Translations under genes and position numbers: made by a program
Notes under the pieces: model-generated
Told to the model about the DNA's origin: nothing
The model's input: the letters and a program-made list of their open reading frames with translations, nothing else
Database searches by the model: none
From: Salinibacter grassmerensis
Lineage (GTDB): Bacteria; Bacteroidota; Rhodothermia; Rhodothermales; Salinibacteraceae
DNA: 64,000 nucleotides
Assembly (NCBI RefSeq): GCF_947077765.1
Contig: NZ_CAMTTF010000007.1
Coordinates: 62,001 to 126,000, forward strand
Reading direction: 5' to 3'
Shown here: positions 26,713 through 36,629 of the stretch, one piece after another
Position numbering within the stretch: the first letter of the stretch is position 1
Layout: every line of letters begins with the position of its first letter

Positions 26713-28428
26713 ATGTCCCTCCGACTAACTGCTCTTTTCGTTGCCCTTGCCCTGGTGGGCTGTTCGTCCCCACCGACGGCCGACCTGGTTTTGACGAACG
26801 GAACCGTCGCCACGCTTGATGACGAGCACGGGCGGGTCGAGGCGCTGGCGGCCGCGGGCGACACCCTCTTGGCCGTTGGCAGCGCCGAGGAGATTGACGC
26901 CTACGTGGGAGGCGACACGCGCGTCGTCGACCTCGGAGGGCGGCTTGCCGTTCCGGGCTTCATCGAAGGACACGGGCACTATATGGGCATGGGGAAGGCA
27001 CAGATGCAACTCGATCTTCTGGGCACCTCATCGTGGGGGCTGATCGTGTCGAAGGTGGACTCCTCCGCCGACGAGGCGGCCTCCGGGGCATGGGTGGAGG
27101 GGCGAGGGTGGCACCAAGAAAAGTGGACCTCGACCCCCGAGCGGATGGTGCGCGGTTTTCCGACGAATGCGCGGCTGAACGAGGTGGCGCCCGACACCCC
27201 GGTGTACCTGACCCACGCCAGCGGCCACGCGGCCATTGCCAACGACGCGGCCCTAGAGGCGGCGGGGATTGGGCCGAATACGCCCGACCCGGAGGGGGGC
27301 ACCATCGTGCGGGACGCGCAGGGGCGGGCCACCGGTGTGCTCCTCGAAACGGCGGAGGGACGGGTGCAGGAGGTCCTCAACGCGTCGCGGAGTGACATGA
27401 GCCCGGAGCAACGCCGCGCCCGCCGTGAGCGACAGGTGCGGCTTGCCGCCGAGGAGGCACTCGCCAACGGCGTGACGAGTTTCCAGGACCAGGGGGCGTC
27501 CTTCGAGACCATCCGTCTATACCGCGAGATGGCCGAGCGCGGGGCCCTGGACATTCGGATGTACGCGATGGTCTCGCAGCGCGAGGTCACGCGCGAAACC
27601 CAGGATCGCCTCGCGGAGGTGCGGGCAATCGGGGCCGCCGATCAGCACCTCACCGTGCGGTCCATCGGGGAGGTGACGGTCGACGGGGCCCTCGGTTCGC
27701 GTAGCGCCTGGATGCTGGAGCCGTACGACGACGCCCCCAACGACACGGGCATCAACGTGACGCCGATGGAGCGCGTGCGAGAAATCGCCGAGATCGGGCT
27801 CGAAGAGGACTACCAAATCGCGGTCCACGCCATTGGGGATCGTGCGAATCGAGAGACGCTCGACCTGTACGCGTCGCTGTTTGAGGCGGCCGAGGGAAGC
27901 GGGGCGGAGCGTCGCTGGCGTGTCGAGCACGCCCAGCATCTTCATCCGGACGATATTTCTCGCTTCGCAGACCTCGGCGTCATGGCCTCCATGCAGGCCA
28001 TCCACGCCTGCTCCGATGCGCCGTACAACTACCAGCGCCTCGGGGCCCAGCGGGTGAACCAGGGGGCCTACGTCTGGAATACGTTATGGGAGGATGGGGC
28101 CGTGGTGGGCAACGGCACCGACGTTCCCGTCGAAAAGATCAATCCCCTCGCGAGTCTTCACTGCACTGTGGCCCGTCAGGTCCCGGGCAGCGACACGACG
28201 TTCACCCCCGAAGAGGCCCTCACACGTCGCCAGGCGCTCAAGTCCTACACCATCAACAACGCCCGTATGGCGTTCGAGGAGGACATGAAGGGCACTCTCA
28301 CGCCCGGGAAACTGGCCGACGTGACGGTGCTGTCCCAAAACATCCTCACAGGCCCGGCGGAGCGCCTCCAAGAGGCGACGGTCGACTACACCATCGTCGG
28401 GGGGGACGTAGCTTACGCCAACGAGTGA
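26713..28428 (+). CDS. YtcJ-like amidohydrolase, predicted lipoprotein
   Basis: 571-aa metal-dependent hydrolase of the Amidohydro_3 group. The signal MSLRLTALFVALALVGC ends in a lipobox. Metal-site motifs: EGHGHYMGMG (in place of the usual SHxH), HASGHAAIANDAALEAAG, AVHAIGDRANRETLDLY, RVEHAQHLHPDD and GNGTDVPVEKINPL. The C-terminal KSYTINNARMAFEEDMKGTLTPGKLADVTVL closes the composite beta-sandwich. The substrate is not evident. The lysine aminotransferase gene starts 82 bp downstream. Confidence 0.92.
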   Translation: MSLRLTALFVALALVGCSSPPTADLVLTNGTVATLDDEHGRVEALAAAGDTLLAVGSAEEIDAYVGGDTRVVDLGGRLAVPGFIEGHGHYMGMGKAQMQLDLLGTSSWGLIVSKVDSSADEAASGAWVEGRGWHQEKWTSTPERMVRGFPTNARLNEVAPDTPVYLTHASGHAAIANDAALEAAGIGPNTPDPEGGTIVRDAQGRATGVLLETAEGRVQEVLNASRSDMSPEQRRARRERQVRLAAEEALANGVTSFQDQGASFETIRLYREMAERGALDIRMYAMVSQREVTRETQDRLAEVRAIGAADQHLTVRSIGEVTVDGALGSRSAWMLEPYDDAPNDTGINVTPMERVREIAEIGLEEDYQIAVHAIGDRANRETLDLYASLFEAAEGSGAERRWRVEHAQHLHPDDISRFADLGVMASMQAIHACSDAPYNYQRLGAQRVNQGAYVWNTLWEDGAVVGNGTDVPVEKINPLASLHCTVARQVPGSDTTFTPEEALTRRQALKSYTINNARMAFEEDMKGTLTPGKLADVTVLSQNILTGPAERLQEATVDYTIVGGDVAYANE

Positions 28429-28510
28429 CGATCTCGGACGGAGGGAAACGTCCGGACGACTGGCGAATTTCTACATTCCACTTGGTCGTTTTCACGAATC
28501 CCTCTTCTTT

Positions 28511-29899
28511 ATGGAAGCGGTTTCCCCAAACTCGGTTCGTCCTGCTGAGGTCAAAGAGCTTCTGTCCGAGCACATGCTGACGAAGGGCATGATGCCCATG
28601 GTGCTCGACATGGAGGCGAGCCAGGGCGTTCGGCTGCACGACGAGAAAAGCGGCCGCTCGCTCATTGACCTGTTCGGCTTTTACGCCTCGAACCCCCTGG
28701 GGATGAACCATCCCAAAATGGGGGGAGACGAGGCGTTCATGGAGCGGTTGGTGGACGCGGCCCTCAACAAGGTGACCAACTCCGACGTCATGACCGGGCA
28801 CATGGCGCGGTTCGTCGACACTTTCGACCGGGTGGGCATTCCGGACTACCTGCCGTACACGTTCTTTATCTCCGGCGGGGCCCTGGCCGTAGAGAATGCG
28901 CTGAAGACCGCTTTTGACTGGAAGGTGCGCAAGAATCACCAGAAGGGGTATCGCCGCGAGGTGGGCCACCAGGTGCTGCACCTGGATCAGGCCTTCCACG
29001 GGCGCACGGGGTATACCATGTCCCTCACGAACACGGCCGACCCGCGGAAGACGATGTACTTTCCGAAGTTTGACTGGCCCCGCATCACGAATCCGAAGGT
29101 CCACTTCCCGCTCGACGCCGACGAGCAGGAGCGCGTGCGGGCCCACGAGGAGGAGGCCCTTCGACAGGCCAAGCGCCACTTCCACGAGCGCGAGGACCAG
29201 ATTGCCGCCGTCATCCTGGAGCCAATTCAAGGGGAGGGGGGCGACAACCACTTCCGGCCCTCATTCCTGAAGGAGCTGAAGGCCCTGGCCCACGAGAACG
29301 ACACCCTGCTCGTGTTCGACGAGGTGCAGAGCGGGGTCGGCATCACGGGCGAGTTCTGGGCGCACCAGGCCCTCGGCGTAAAGCCCGACATCATGGCGTT
29401 TGGCAAGAAGTCGCAGGTCTGCGGCATCCTGGCGGGGCGCAAGCTCGACGAGGTGGACGACCATGTCTTTGAGACCCCCAGCCGCATCAACTCCACGTGG
29501 GGGGGCAACATCGTGGACATGGTGCGCTTCGACCGCATTCTCGAAATCATGGAGGAGGATCAGCTCGTGGACCACGCGGGACGGGTGGGGACGCACCTCC
29601 AGCACCGGCTGCACGAGTTGGCGGAGGAGTTTCCGGCCGTGTCCAACGTGCGGGGCGAGGGCCTCATGACGGCCTTCACGCTTCCGAGCACGGAGTACCG
29701 CGACCACGTGGCCCAGAAAACGTACGAGGAGGGCGCCATCATTCTCGGGTGCGGCGACCGGTCCATCCGCTTCCGCACGCCGCTCACCATTACGGAGGAT
29801 GAGGTCGACGAGGGGATGGCCTGCATCCGGCAGGCCCTGGAGATGATGGCGACGGAGCACGGCCCACACGCCGACGGGACACGGTCTCACGCCCAGTAG
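28511..29899 (+). CDS. lat: L-lysine 6-aminotransferase
   Basis: Class III PLP aminotransferase, 462 aa, that transfers the epsilon-amino group of lysine to 2-oxoglutarate, giving allysine/piperideine-6-carboxylate. Specific features: FISGGALAVENALKTAFDWK, QAFHGRTGY, EPIQGEGGDNHF, FDEVQSGVG and AFGKKSQVCG with the PLP lysine at K300, the same position as in M. tuberculosis Lat. The product can lead to 2-aminoadipate or pipecolate, the latter a compatible solute in some bacteria; that link is inference here. Confidence 0.93.
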   Translation: MEAVSPNSVRPAEVKELLSEHMLTKGMMPMVLDMEASQGVRLHDEKSGRSLIDLFGFYASNPLGMNHPKMGGDEAFMERLVDAALNKVTNSDVMTGHMARFVDTFDRVGIPDYLPYTFFISGGALAVENALKTAFDWKVRKNHQKGYRREVGHQVLHLDQAFHGRTGYTMSLTNTADPRKTMYFPKFDWPRITNPKVHFPLDADEQERVRAHEEEALRQAKRHFHEREDQIAAVILEPIQGEGGDNHFRPSFLKELKALAHENDTLLVFDEVQSGVGITGEFWAHQALGVKPDIMAFGKKSQVCGILAGRKLDEVDDHVFETPSRINSTWGGNIVDMVRFDRILEIMEEDQLVDHAGRVGTHLQHRLHELAEEFPAVSNVRGEGLMTAFTLPSTEYRDHVAQKTYEEGAIILGCGDRSIRFRTPLTITEDEVDEGMACIRQALEMMATEHGPHADGTRSHAQ

Positions 29900-29967
29900 G
29901 GCGCTTTGGGGCCGGGCACGCCGGGACAAAATCGCTGGCCCGGCGTCCTGGCAGGCCCCGACAGAGG

Positions 29968-31686
29968 TTACTCCTCGCGCTCGCCGGCAGCCATCAGCTC
30001 ACGGGCACTCTCGAGGGCGGCGTCGGTGATGTCCTCGCCGCTGATGAGAGAGGCGACCTGCGTGGCCTGCTCATCCTCGTCGAGCCGGTGGAGCGTGGTG
30101 CGCGTGGTGCCGTCCTCCACGACCTTCTCCACCTTGAAGTGGGAGTCCCCGAGGGCGGCGATCTGGGGCAGGTGCGTGATCGTGACGATCTGGTGGTAGC
30201 GGGCAAGGTCGTGCATGCTCTCGCCCACGCGACGGGCCATGTTGCCGGAGATGCCCACGTCGATCTCGTCGAACACGAGGATGGGGAGCCGCTCGCTCTT
30301 TGCGAGGATCGTCTTGAGGGCGAGCATGATGCGGCTGATCTCGCCGCCGGAGGCCACCTCGGCGAGGGGCAGGGGCGACACGCCGACGTTGGTGGAAATG
30401 AAGAACTCGACCTGGTCCACGCCTCTCTGGAACGCCTGGTAGCTGGCGTCTGCGTCGTCGGGCTGGATCCATCCGTCGGGGTCCTCCTTTCGGGTGAAGC
30501 GCACCTCGAACTGGCTGTTGGGCATCCCGAGCGTGGCCAGTTCGTCGAGAATGGCGTCTTCGATGCGGGTGGCCACCTCGCGGCGTTTTTGGGAGAGGCG
30601 CTGTGCCACGTCCGTCAGGTCCGTCTTTGCCTCTTCGATCTGCGCGTCGAGGCGCTCAATATTGCCCTCAAAGTCCTGAGCCAACTCGTACTTCTCGCCG
30701 ATCTCCTGCCGGTGCTCCAGAACGGCCTCCAGGCTGCCCCCGTACTTCCGCTTCAGCTTCTCGAGCTCCGTGGTGCGCTCCCGAATTTCCTGCAGGCGCT
30801 CTGGGTCGAACTCGACGTGGGCGTTGTAGTCCTGTAGGAAGTTGGCCAGCTCGCTGACGATGATGCGGGCCGACTCGACCTCGTCGACGTGGTCCTCAAA
30901 CGCGTCGTCGATGCGGGCGAGGTCCTGCAGGTCGTTGCGCGAGATCACGAGCTGATCGTGGAGGGCATCCTCGCTTTCGAAGAGGCGCTCGTACAGCTCC
31001 TTCGTGGAGGCGTAGAGGTGCTCGGCGTTTTCGAGCACGCGCTGTTCGGCCCGCAGTTCGTCCTCCTCGCCGGGCTGCGGGTCGACGGCGTCAATCTCCT
31101 CGATCTGAAACTCGTAGAGCTCCTTCTGCTGACGCAGTTCCCGCTCGCGGGCGGCCAGCGCCTCGCGCTCCTTGACGAGCTCGGCCACCCGGCTCCGCCT
31201 TTCCTGATAACTCTCGACGAGCCCGCTCAGCCCGCCGAAGCTGTCGAGCAGGCGGAGGTGGGTCTCGGTGTGGAGGAGGCTCTGGTGCTCGTGCTGCCCG
31301 TGGAGGTCGATCAACTCGCCGGCCACTGCCCGCATTACGTCGAGCGTGGCCGGGGTGTCGTTCACGAAGCCGCGGCTGCCCCGATCCGTGATGCGGCGGC
31401 GCAGGATGACACGGGGGAGGGGGCCGGTGGGGATCTCGTTTTCCCTGAGGACGGCCCGGATGCGCTCGGTGTCCGCGTCGTCGAAGATGCCCTCCACGAC
31501 CGCCTTCGAGGTGCCCTCCCGCACCACGTCGGTGTTTGCCCGCTCGCCTAGAATCATGCGCAGCGCCCCGATCAGGATCGACTTGCCGGCCCCCGTGGCC
31601 CCGGTGATGATGTTCAGCCCGCTCTCGAACTCCATCTCCAGCTCCTTGATCAGGGCATAGTCCTGAACGGACAACGACTGCAGCAT
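29968..31686 (-). CDS. recN: DNA repair protein RecN
   Basis: SMC-like ATPase of double-strand break repair, 572 aa. Walker A GATGAGKS is at residues 29-36 after MLQSLSVQDYALIKELEMEF. The middle (about 160-370) is coiled coil rich in Glu/Arg. The C-terminal head has VASGGEISRIMLALKTILA (signature) and LPILVFDEIDVGISG (Walker B), then MARRVGESMHDLARYHQIVTITHLPQIAA. Full length with usual order. It is 140 bp downstream of secA on the same strand. Confidence 0.97.
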   Translation of the reverse strand: MLQSLSVQDYALIKELEMEFESGLNIITGATGAGKSILIGALRMILGERANTDVVREGTSKAVVEGIFDDADTERIRAVLRENEIPTGPLPRVILRRRITDRGSRGFVNDTPATLDVMRAVAGELIDLHGQHEHQSLLHTETHLRLLDSFGGLSGLVESYQERRSRVAELVKEREALAARERELRQQKELYEFQIEEIDAVDPQPGEEDELRAEQRVLENAEHLYASTKELYERLFESEDALHDQLVISRNDLQDLARIDDAFEDHVDEVESARIIVSELANFLQDYNAHVEFDPERLQEIRERTTELEKLKRKYGGSLEAVLEHRQEIGEKYELAQDFEGNIERLDAQIEEAKTDLTDVAQRLSQKRREVATRIEDAILDELATLGMPNSQFEVRFTRKEDPDGWIQPDDADASYQAFQRGVDQVEFFISTNVGVSPLPLAEVASGGEISRIMLALKTILAKSERLPILVFDEIDVGISGNMARRVGESMHDLARYHQIVTITHLPQIAALGDSHFKVEKVVEDGTTRTTLHRLDEDEQATQVASLISGEDITDAALESARELMAAGEREE

Positions 31687-31826
31687 GGCGGAATGTGGCT
31701 TTCAAGTTACGGATTGAAGACTGCGCCGGGGACAAAGCCCGAACGCCCGTCCTCAATCTGTAATCTTCAGTGGAAGAGGGATCGCCCGGCCGAAGCACGG
31801 CCATCGTCCGTGACGAGACGGCCGGA

Positions 31827-34800
31827 TCAAGACACCAGGGACCAGCCGCCCTGGCTGATCTTCTTCTTGGCGTACTTCCACTTCATTTCCGTGGTCTCGC
31901 CGTTGGCGTTGTTGCGGACGGTCACGTACTCGTTGCGGCCCGGCTCGTCGGCCACGGTCACCGGCTGCTTTTCGTCGACGGTGGGGTCGCGCTCGGCGGC
32001 CTCGCCCTCCTGTCCGCCGCCCTCTCCGTCGGTGTCGATGCTGTAGTCGGGCTGGGCGGAGTCGTGCTGGGTTTGGGCGTTGCGCTGGCTGAGGCGACGC
32101 CGCGGGCCCTGGCCTTCCGTCTGCACCTCGTCGTCGACCACCGGCCCGGCCCGGAAGACGATGGAGACGACCTCCTGGCCAATCTCGGCCATCATGTCGG
32201 AGAAGAGGTCGAACGCCTCCATCTTGTACTCGACGACCGGGTCCTTGCGCCCGAACGAGCGGAGGCCGATGCCCTCCTTCAGCTCGTCGAGCTCGCGCAG
32301 GTGGTCGGTCCACTTCTCGTCGATCGTCTGGAGCATGGCGGTGCGCTCCAGGGCCTCGTTGATCTCCTGCCCGTTCGTCTCGAGGGCCTCGTCCACGTCC
32401 GCGACGGCCCGGATCGCATCCTGGCCGTCGGTGAAGTCGACGAATACCTGCTCGATCATGTCGTCGCCGCGCTCCTGATTCAGGTCGCGTAGTGTCTGGT
32501 AGAACGGCTGGGCAATGTTGGAACGCTTCTGCCGGTAGTAGTCGGTGGCCACGTCGTAGACATGCTCCACGACGCCGTCCTCCCCGAGCTGGACGAACTT
32601 CTCCCGGTCCATCTCCAGGTCGAAGGCGAGGGTGCGGAGGAGGTCCTCCCGCAGGCCCGCGATGTTGCCCTGCCCGTAGTGCCGCCCCACGAGGGCCTCG
32701 ATGTACTCGTGAAGCATGTTGAGGACCTGGCCGTGGAACCGCTCGCCCGTGAGGGCCTCGCGGCGGCGCTTGTAGATGACCTCGCGCTGGGAGTTGAGCA
32801 CATCGTCGTACTCCAGCTGGCGCTTCCGGATGGCGAAGTTGTTCTGCTCCACCTTCGACTGCGCCCGCTTGATGCTTTTGTTGATCCACGGGTGCGTGAT
32901 GACCTCGCCCTCCTCGATGCCCATGCTGTCCATGACCTTCGCCACCCGGTCCGAGCCGAAGAGGCGCATCAGGTCGTCCTCGAGAGAGACGTAGAACTGG
33001 CTCTCGCCGGGGTCGCCCTGGCGCCCGGCGCGGCCGCGCAGCTGAAGATCAATGCGACGGCTTTCGTGGCGCTCCGAGCCCAAAATGGCCAGCCCGCCAA
33101 GCTCGCGCACCTCATCGGTAATCTGAATGTCGGTCCCGCGCCCCGCCATGTTCGTCGCGATCGTGACGGAGCCCTTCTGCCCGGCCTCGGCCACGATTTG
33201 GGCCTCCTCCTTGGCCTGGTCCTGCTTGGCGTTGAGAACGTTGTGGGGGATGCCTTCCTGCTTGAGGGTGCGGCTGATCGTCTCCGACACCTCCACCGAC
33301 GCCGAGCCCACGAGCACCGGCTGGCCGCGCTTGTTGTACTCCTTTACCTTCTCGACGATGGCGTTGTACTTCTCCCGCTTCGTCTGGAAGACGAGGTCGT
33401 CCTTGTCATCACGCCGCACCGGCTCGTGGGTGGGGACGACCACTACGTCCAGGTCGTAGATTTCGTTGAACTCCTCGGCCTCCGTCTCCGCCGTGCCGGT
33501 CATGCCGGACAGCTTGTCGTACATGCGGAAGTAGTTCTGGAGCGTGACCGAGGCGTAGGTCTGCGTGGCGTTCTGAATTTCGACCTCCTCCTTCGCCTCC
33601 AGCGCCTCGTGAAGGCCCTCCGAGTAGCGGCGTCCCTCCATGACGCGTCCGGTGTGCTCGTCGACGATCTGTACCTTGCCCTCCTGCACGATGTACTCGG
33701 TGTCGCGCTCGTACAGGGTGAACGCCTTCAGAAGCTGCTCGATGGCGTGGACGCGCTCGGCCCGCTCCGAGTACGTGTTGTAGATCTCACGCTTCGTCTC
33801 CTGGAGCTCCTTTTCCAGCTCCCGCTTGTCGTCCATGTACTGGTTCTCGCGCTTCTCCTGCGACAGGTCGCCCTTCTCCTGGAGCGCCTCCTCCAGTTCG
33901 TCGACCTTTTCCTGGTACTCGTTCTCAACCTCGGCAATCTTGTCGCCGACGACGGGCAGGACAAACATGTCCTCCGACTCGTCCATGATTTTGGCGATGT
34001 ACTCCTGGCCCTTCTCCGTCATCTCCACGGTCTGCTTTTTCTCGTCGACCGAGAAGTAGAGCTCCTCGTCGACGAACGGCATGCGCTTGGCGTTCTCCTG
34101 CAGGTAGAAGTTTTCGGTCTTCTGCCGCAGGCGCTCCATGCCGGGCTCGTTGAGGAGCTTCTGGAGCTGGCTGTTCTTGGGGTAGCCGCGGGAGGCGCGG
34201 AAGAGGGCGAGTCCCGCCTCGTCTTCCAGTTCCTGCGCCCGTCGCGAGTCGCCCTCGTCCTCGGCTGCCTCTTTCTCCTCCAGCAGCTCGCGCGTCTCCT
34301 TCACAAACGACCGCACGAGGCGGCGCTGGGCCTCCACGAGCTGCTCCACCGGGTCGCGCAGCTCCCGGTACTCGTCGTTCTCCTGGTCGGGCACCGGGCC
34401 GCTAATGATGAGCGGCGTGCGGGCCTCGTCGATCAGAACCGAGTCGATCTCGTCAATGATGGCGTAGTGGTGGCCCCGCTGCATCAACTGCTCGGGGCGC
34501 ACGACGAACGAGTTGTCCCGCAGGTAGTCGAAGCCGATCTCGTTGTTGGTGCCGTACGTAATGTCGGCCTCGTACGCCTCACTGCGGCCCTCCGTGTGCG
34601 GGTCGTAGCGGTTGACGCAGTCGACCGTGAGGCCGTGAAATTCGTAGATGGGCCCCATCCACTCGGTGTCCCGTTCGGCGAGGTAGTCGTTCACCGTCAC
34701 GAGCTGGCAGCCCCGGCCCGTCAGGGCATTGAGGTAAAGGGGCATCACGGCGGCCAGCGTCTTCCCTTCGCCGGTCTTCATCTCCGCGATCCGGCCCTGG

Positions 34801-35309
34801 TGAAGCACGATGGCCCCCAGGATCTGTACGTCATAGGGTACCATGTCCCACTCAATCTTCGAGCCGCCGGCCATCCACGTCTCGCCGAGCATGCGGCGGC
34901 ACGTCTCTTTCACGACGGCGAACGCCTTGGGGAGCAGCTCCCACAGCTTGTCCTCGACGAGGTCCTGCCACTCCTCCTCCAGCTCGTCGAACTCGTCGTA
35001 CAGGGCGTCCCGCTCTTCGAGGGAGAGGGGCTCGCCCTCCATCTCGGTCACCTGGCCGTCCCCGCCCACGGGGCCCTCCAGTCCAGGGGCCCGCTTCAGC
35101 TTCTCGCGAATCTCGTCCTGCCGCGTTTCAATGTCGGCCACGGCCTCCTGAATCTCCGTCCGAAACGAATCGGTCTTGGCGCGGAGCTCGTCGTCCGTGA
35201 GGTCCTGTAGCTCCTCGTAGTGGTCGTTGATCTCCTCGACGATGGGCCAGAGCTTATTGAGCTCCCGCTCATTCGGGTCGCCGAACAGATTTTTGATCCA
35301 TTCAAACAT
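31827..35309 (-). CDS. secA: preprotein translocase ATPase SecA, enlarged form
   Basis: 1160 aa, against about 840-900 in Proteobacteria. Walker A AEMKTGEGKTLAA is at about residues 176-188, then VTVNDYLAERDTEWMGPIYEF, YGTNNEIGFDYLRDN, AIIDEIDSVLIDEARTPL, VGSASVEVSETIS, TNMAGRGTDI and LRGRAGRQGDPGES. Extra length comes from an acidic N-terminal insertion (about 58-120) and long charged coiled-coil segments in the preprotein-binding region. The cysteine zinc-binding tail is absent; the protein ends in KYAKKKISQGGWSLVS. Such forms occur in Bacteroidota. Confidence 0.98.
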   Translation of the reverse strand: MFEWIKNLFGDPNERELNKLWPIVEEINDHYEELQDLTDDELRAKTDSFRTEIQEAVADIETRQDEIREKLKRAPGLEGPVGGDGQVTEMEGEPLSLEERDALYDEFDELEEEWQDLVEDKLWELLPKAFAVVKETCRRMLGETWMAGGSKIEWDMVPYDVQILGAIVLHQGRIAEMKTGEGKTLAAVMPLYLNALTGRGCQLVTVNDYLAERDTEWMGPIYEFHGLTVDCVNRYDPHTEGRSEAYEADITYGTNNEIGFDYLRDNSFVVRPEQLMQRGHHYAIIDEIDSVLIDEARTPLIISGPVPDQENDEYRELRDPVEQLVEAQRRLVRSFVKETRELLEEKEAAEDEGDSRRAQELEDEAGLALFRASRGYPKNSQLQKLLNEPGMERLRQKTENFYLQENAKRMPFVDEELYFSVDEKKQTVEMTEKGQEYIAKIMDESEDMFVLPVVGDKIAEVENEYQEKVDELEEALQEKGDLSQEKRENQYMDDKRELEKELQETKREIYNTYSERAERVHAIEQLLKAFTLYERDTEYIVQEGKVQIVDEHTGRVMEGRRYSEGLHEALEAKEEVEIQNATQTYASVTLQNYFRMYDKLSGMTGTAETEAEEFNEIYDLDVVVVPTHEPVRRDDKDDLVFQTKREKYNAIVEKVKEYNKRGQPVLVGSASVEVSETISRTLKQEGIPHNVLNAKQDQAKEEAQIVAEAGQKGSVTIATNMAGRGTDIQITDEVRELGGLAILGSERHESRRIDLQLRGRAGRQGDPGESQFYVSLEDDLMRLFGSDRVAKVMDSMGIEEGEVITHPWINKSIKRAQSKVEQNNFAIRKRQLEYDDVLNSQREVIYKRRREALTGERFHGQVLNMLHEYIEALVGRHYGQGNIAGLREDLLRTLAFDLEMDREKFVQLGEDGVVEHVYDVATDYYRQKRSNIAQPFYQTLRDLNQERGDDMIEQVFVDFTDGQDAIRAVADVDEALETNGQEINEALERTAMLQTIDEKWTDHLRELDELKEGIGLRSFGRKDPVVEYKMEAFDLFSDMMAEIGQEVVSIVFRAGPVVDDEVQTEGQGPRRRLSQRNAQTQHDSAQPDYSIDTDGEGGGQEGEAAERDPTVDEKQPVTVADEPGRNEYVTVRNNANGETTEMKWKYAKKKISQGGWSLVS

Positions 35310-35660
35310 ATGTGCGAAGAGGGCGCGTGCCTGGGAAGAGAGACGACGAGTGGCATGCTCCAGCGGCGGCGTCCGCTGCGCCGGCGCCGCCCGAGTGAGG
35401 GGCGGCGACGAGATACATCACGGTTGTCACGGAAGGCGCCGGGTTGCGTTCCCGCTCGATTCGATGCGTGCGCCCAGGGTCCTTGGAGAGACCGGGGGCC
35501 AGAAGGCCTGCCGCGGGGCTGCGATGGAATGGCCCCCGAACCCAACGGGCCCTGGGGGGTTTCTAAAGACGCGGATGAAAAACGTCCGTCTATGAAAAGC
35601 GGAAAACGCTACCGGCCTCCGAAGAAGGCCCCCGAGCTCGTCCCCTGCATCCGCTAGGTC
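35310..35660. other. divergent spacer between secA and USP, no gene seen
   Basis: 351 bp that should contain the secA promoter (minus) and the promoter of the downstream USP gene (plus). Open frames in it are shadows of high GC content. No RNA gene or convincing motif recognised. Confidence 0.5.
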
Positions 35661-36563
35661 ATGACCGGCGTCAACCGAATTCTGGTGCCCCACGACTTCA
35701 CGCCCGCTTCGGCCCGGGTGCTGCCGCACGCCTTTGCCCTCGCCGCAAAGATGAAGGCGCGGTTCTACGTGCTTCACGTCACCGATCGGTCCGACGCCCC
35801 CTATCCGGCCCGAGACCTGCCGGCCGTCCGGAAGAAACTGCGACGGGCCGGGGTGGCCTCGGCGGAAGCCCTGCACGCGGTCCCCATTGAGGGACGGTCC
35901 CGCAAAGATGGCGGGGTGGCGGAGACCATTTGCCAGTTCGCCGACGAGGAGGAGATCGACCTGATCGCCCTCGGGACGCGCGGCCGGGAAGGGGCTCGTC
36001 GCTTTCTCCTCGGGAGCGTGGGGGAGACGGTCATTCGTCGTGCCGAACGCCCGGTGCTCGCCCTGCGTGGGGAGGGGGCCGGCGCTCCGCCCGTGCCCGG
36101 AACGCTGGACCGCATCCTCGTGCCCGTGGACTTTTCGGAGCATGCGCAGGAGGCCAGCCGCACCGCGGCGGAGTGGGCCCGCTTCTTCGACGCACAGGTG
36201 GACTTGTTGCACGTCGTGACGGGCCGTTCGGCGCCGCCCCCCGAACAGGCATCGTCCGTTCCGAACGAGGAGCACGCTGGTTCCGAGAAAAAGGCCCGCC
36301 AGGCACTGGCGACGATGGGCCGGGAGTTGGGGGCGCTGGGCGTCTCGGTGGCGGTTCACGCCCGGACCGGCGCGGCCGCGCCCATGATCACTGAATTCGT
36401 TGAGGCCGAGGAGACGGACTTCATTGTCATGTCCCCCCGGGGCCGGACGGGGCTGAAGCGGTTCCTGCTTGGCAGTGTGGCGGAGGCCGTGATCCGGCAC
36501 GTGCCCTGTCCCGTGCTCACGGTGCGGACGTACGGCCGGTCCATCCGGGCGCTCGCCGACTGA
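35661..36563 (+). CDS. universal stress protein, tandem UspA domains (second copy)
   Basis: 300-aa paralogue of the USP at 7129-8031. Each half opens with a strand and DF (ILVPHDFTPASARVL, ILVPVDFSEHAQEAS) and ends with the ATP-binding signature (GTRGREGARRFLLGSVGETVI; SPRGRTGLKRFLLGSVAEAVI). It stands alone between secA and the recombinase. An ATG at 35661 fits the domain start exactly. Expression under stress is family knowledge. Confidence 0.93.
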   Translation: MTGVNRILVPHDFTPASARVLPHAFALAAKMKARFYVLHVTDRSDAPYPARDLPAVRKKLRRAGVASAEALHAVPIEGRSRKDGGVAETICQFADEEEIDLIALGTRGREGARRFLLGSVGETVIRRAERPVLALRGEGAGAPPVPGTLDRILVPVDFSEHAQEASRTAAEWARFFDAQVDLLHVVTGRSAPPPEQASSVPNEEHAGSEKKARQALATMGRELGALGVSVAVHARTGAAAPMITEFVEAEETDFIVMSPRGRTGLKRFLLGSVAEAVIRHVPCPVLTVRTYGRSIRALAD

Positions 36564-36570
36564 GCAGCAC

Positions 36571-36591
36571 AGCGTGCCTTCCGGGCACGCT
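36571..36591. terminator. hairpin between convergent genes
   Basis: 8-bp stem AGCGTGCC / GGCACGCT with a 5-nt loop, just after the USP stop and before the recombinase stop. No U-tract on either side, so weak evidence for termination. Confidence 0.4.
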
Positions 36592-36629
36592 CAAAGCCGA
36601 CTCCTCCTCGTGTCCGGGCCCACACGCCG

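Noticed and set aside
31753-35210. Long frames (378 aa on minus, 882 aa on plus) inside secA
   Set aside because: They lie in other frames of the fully conserved secA gene and are products of high GC and biased codon use; their composition is low-complexity (Arg/Gly or Leu/Val/His).
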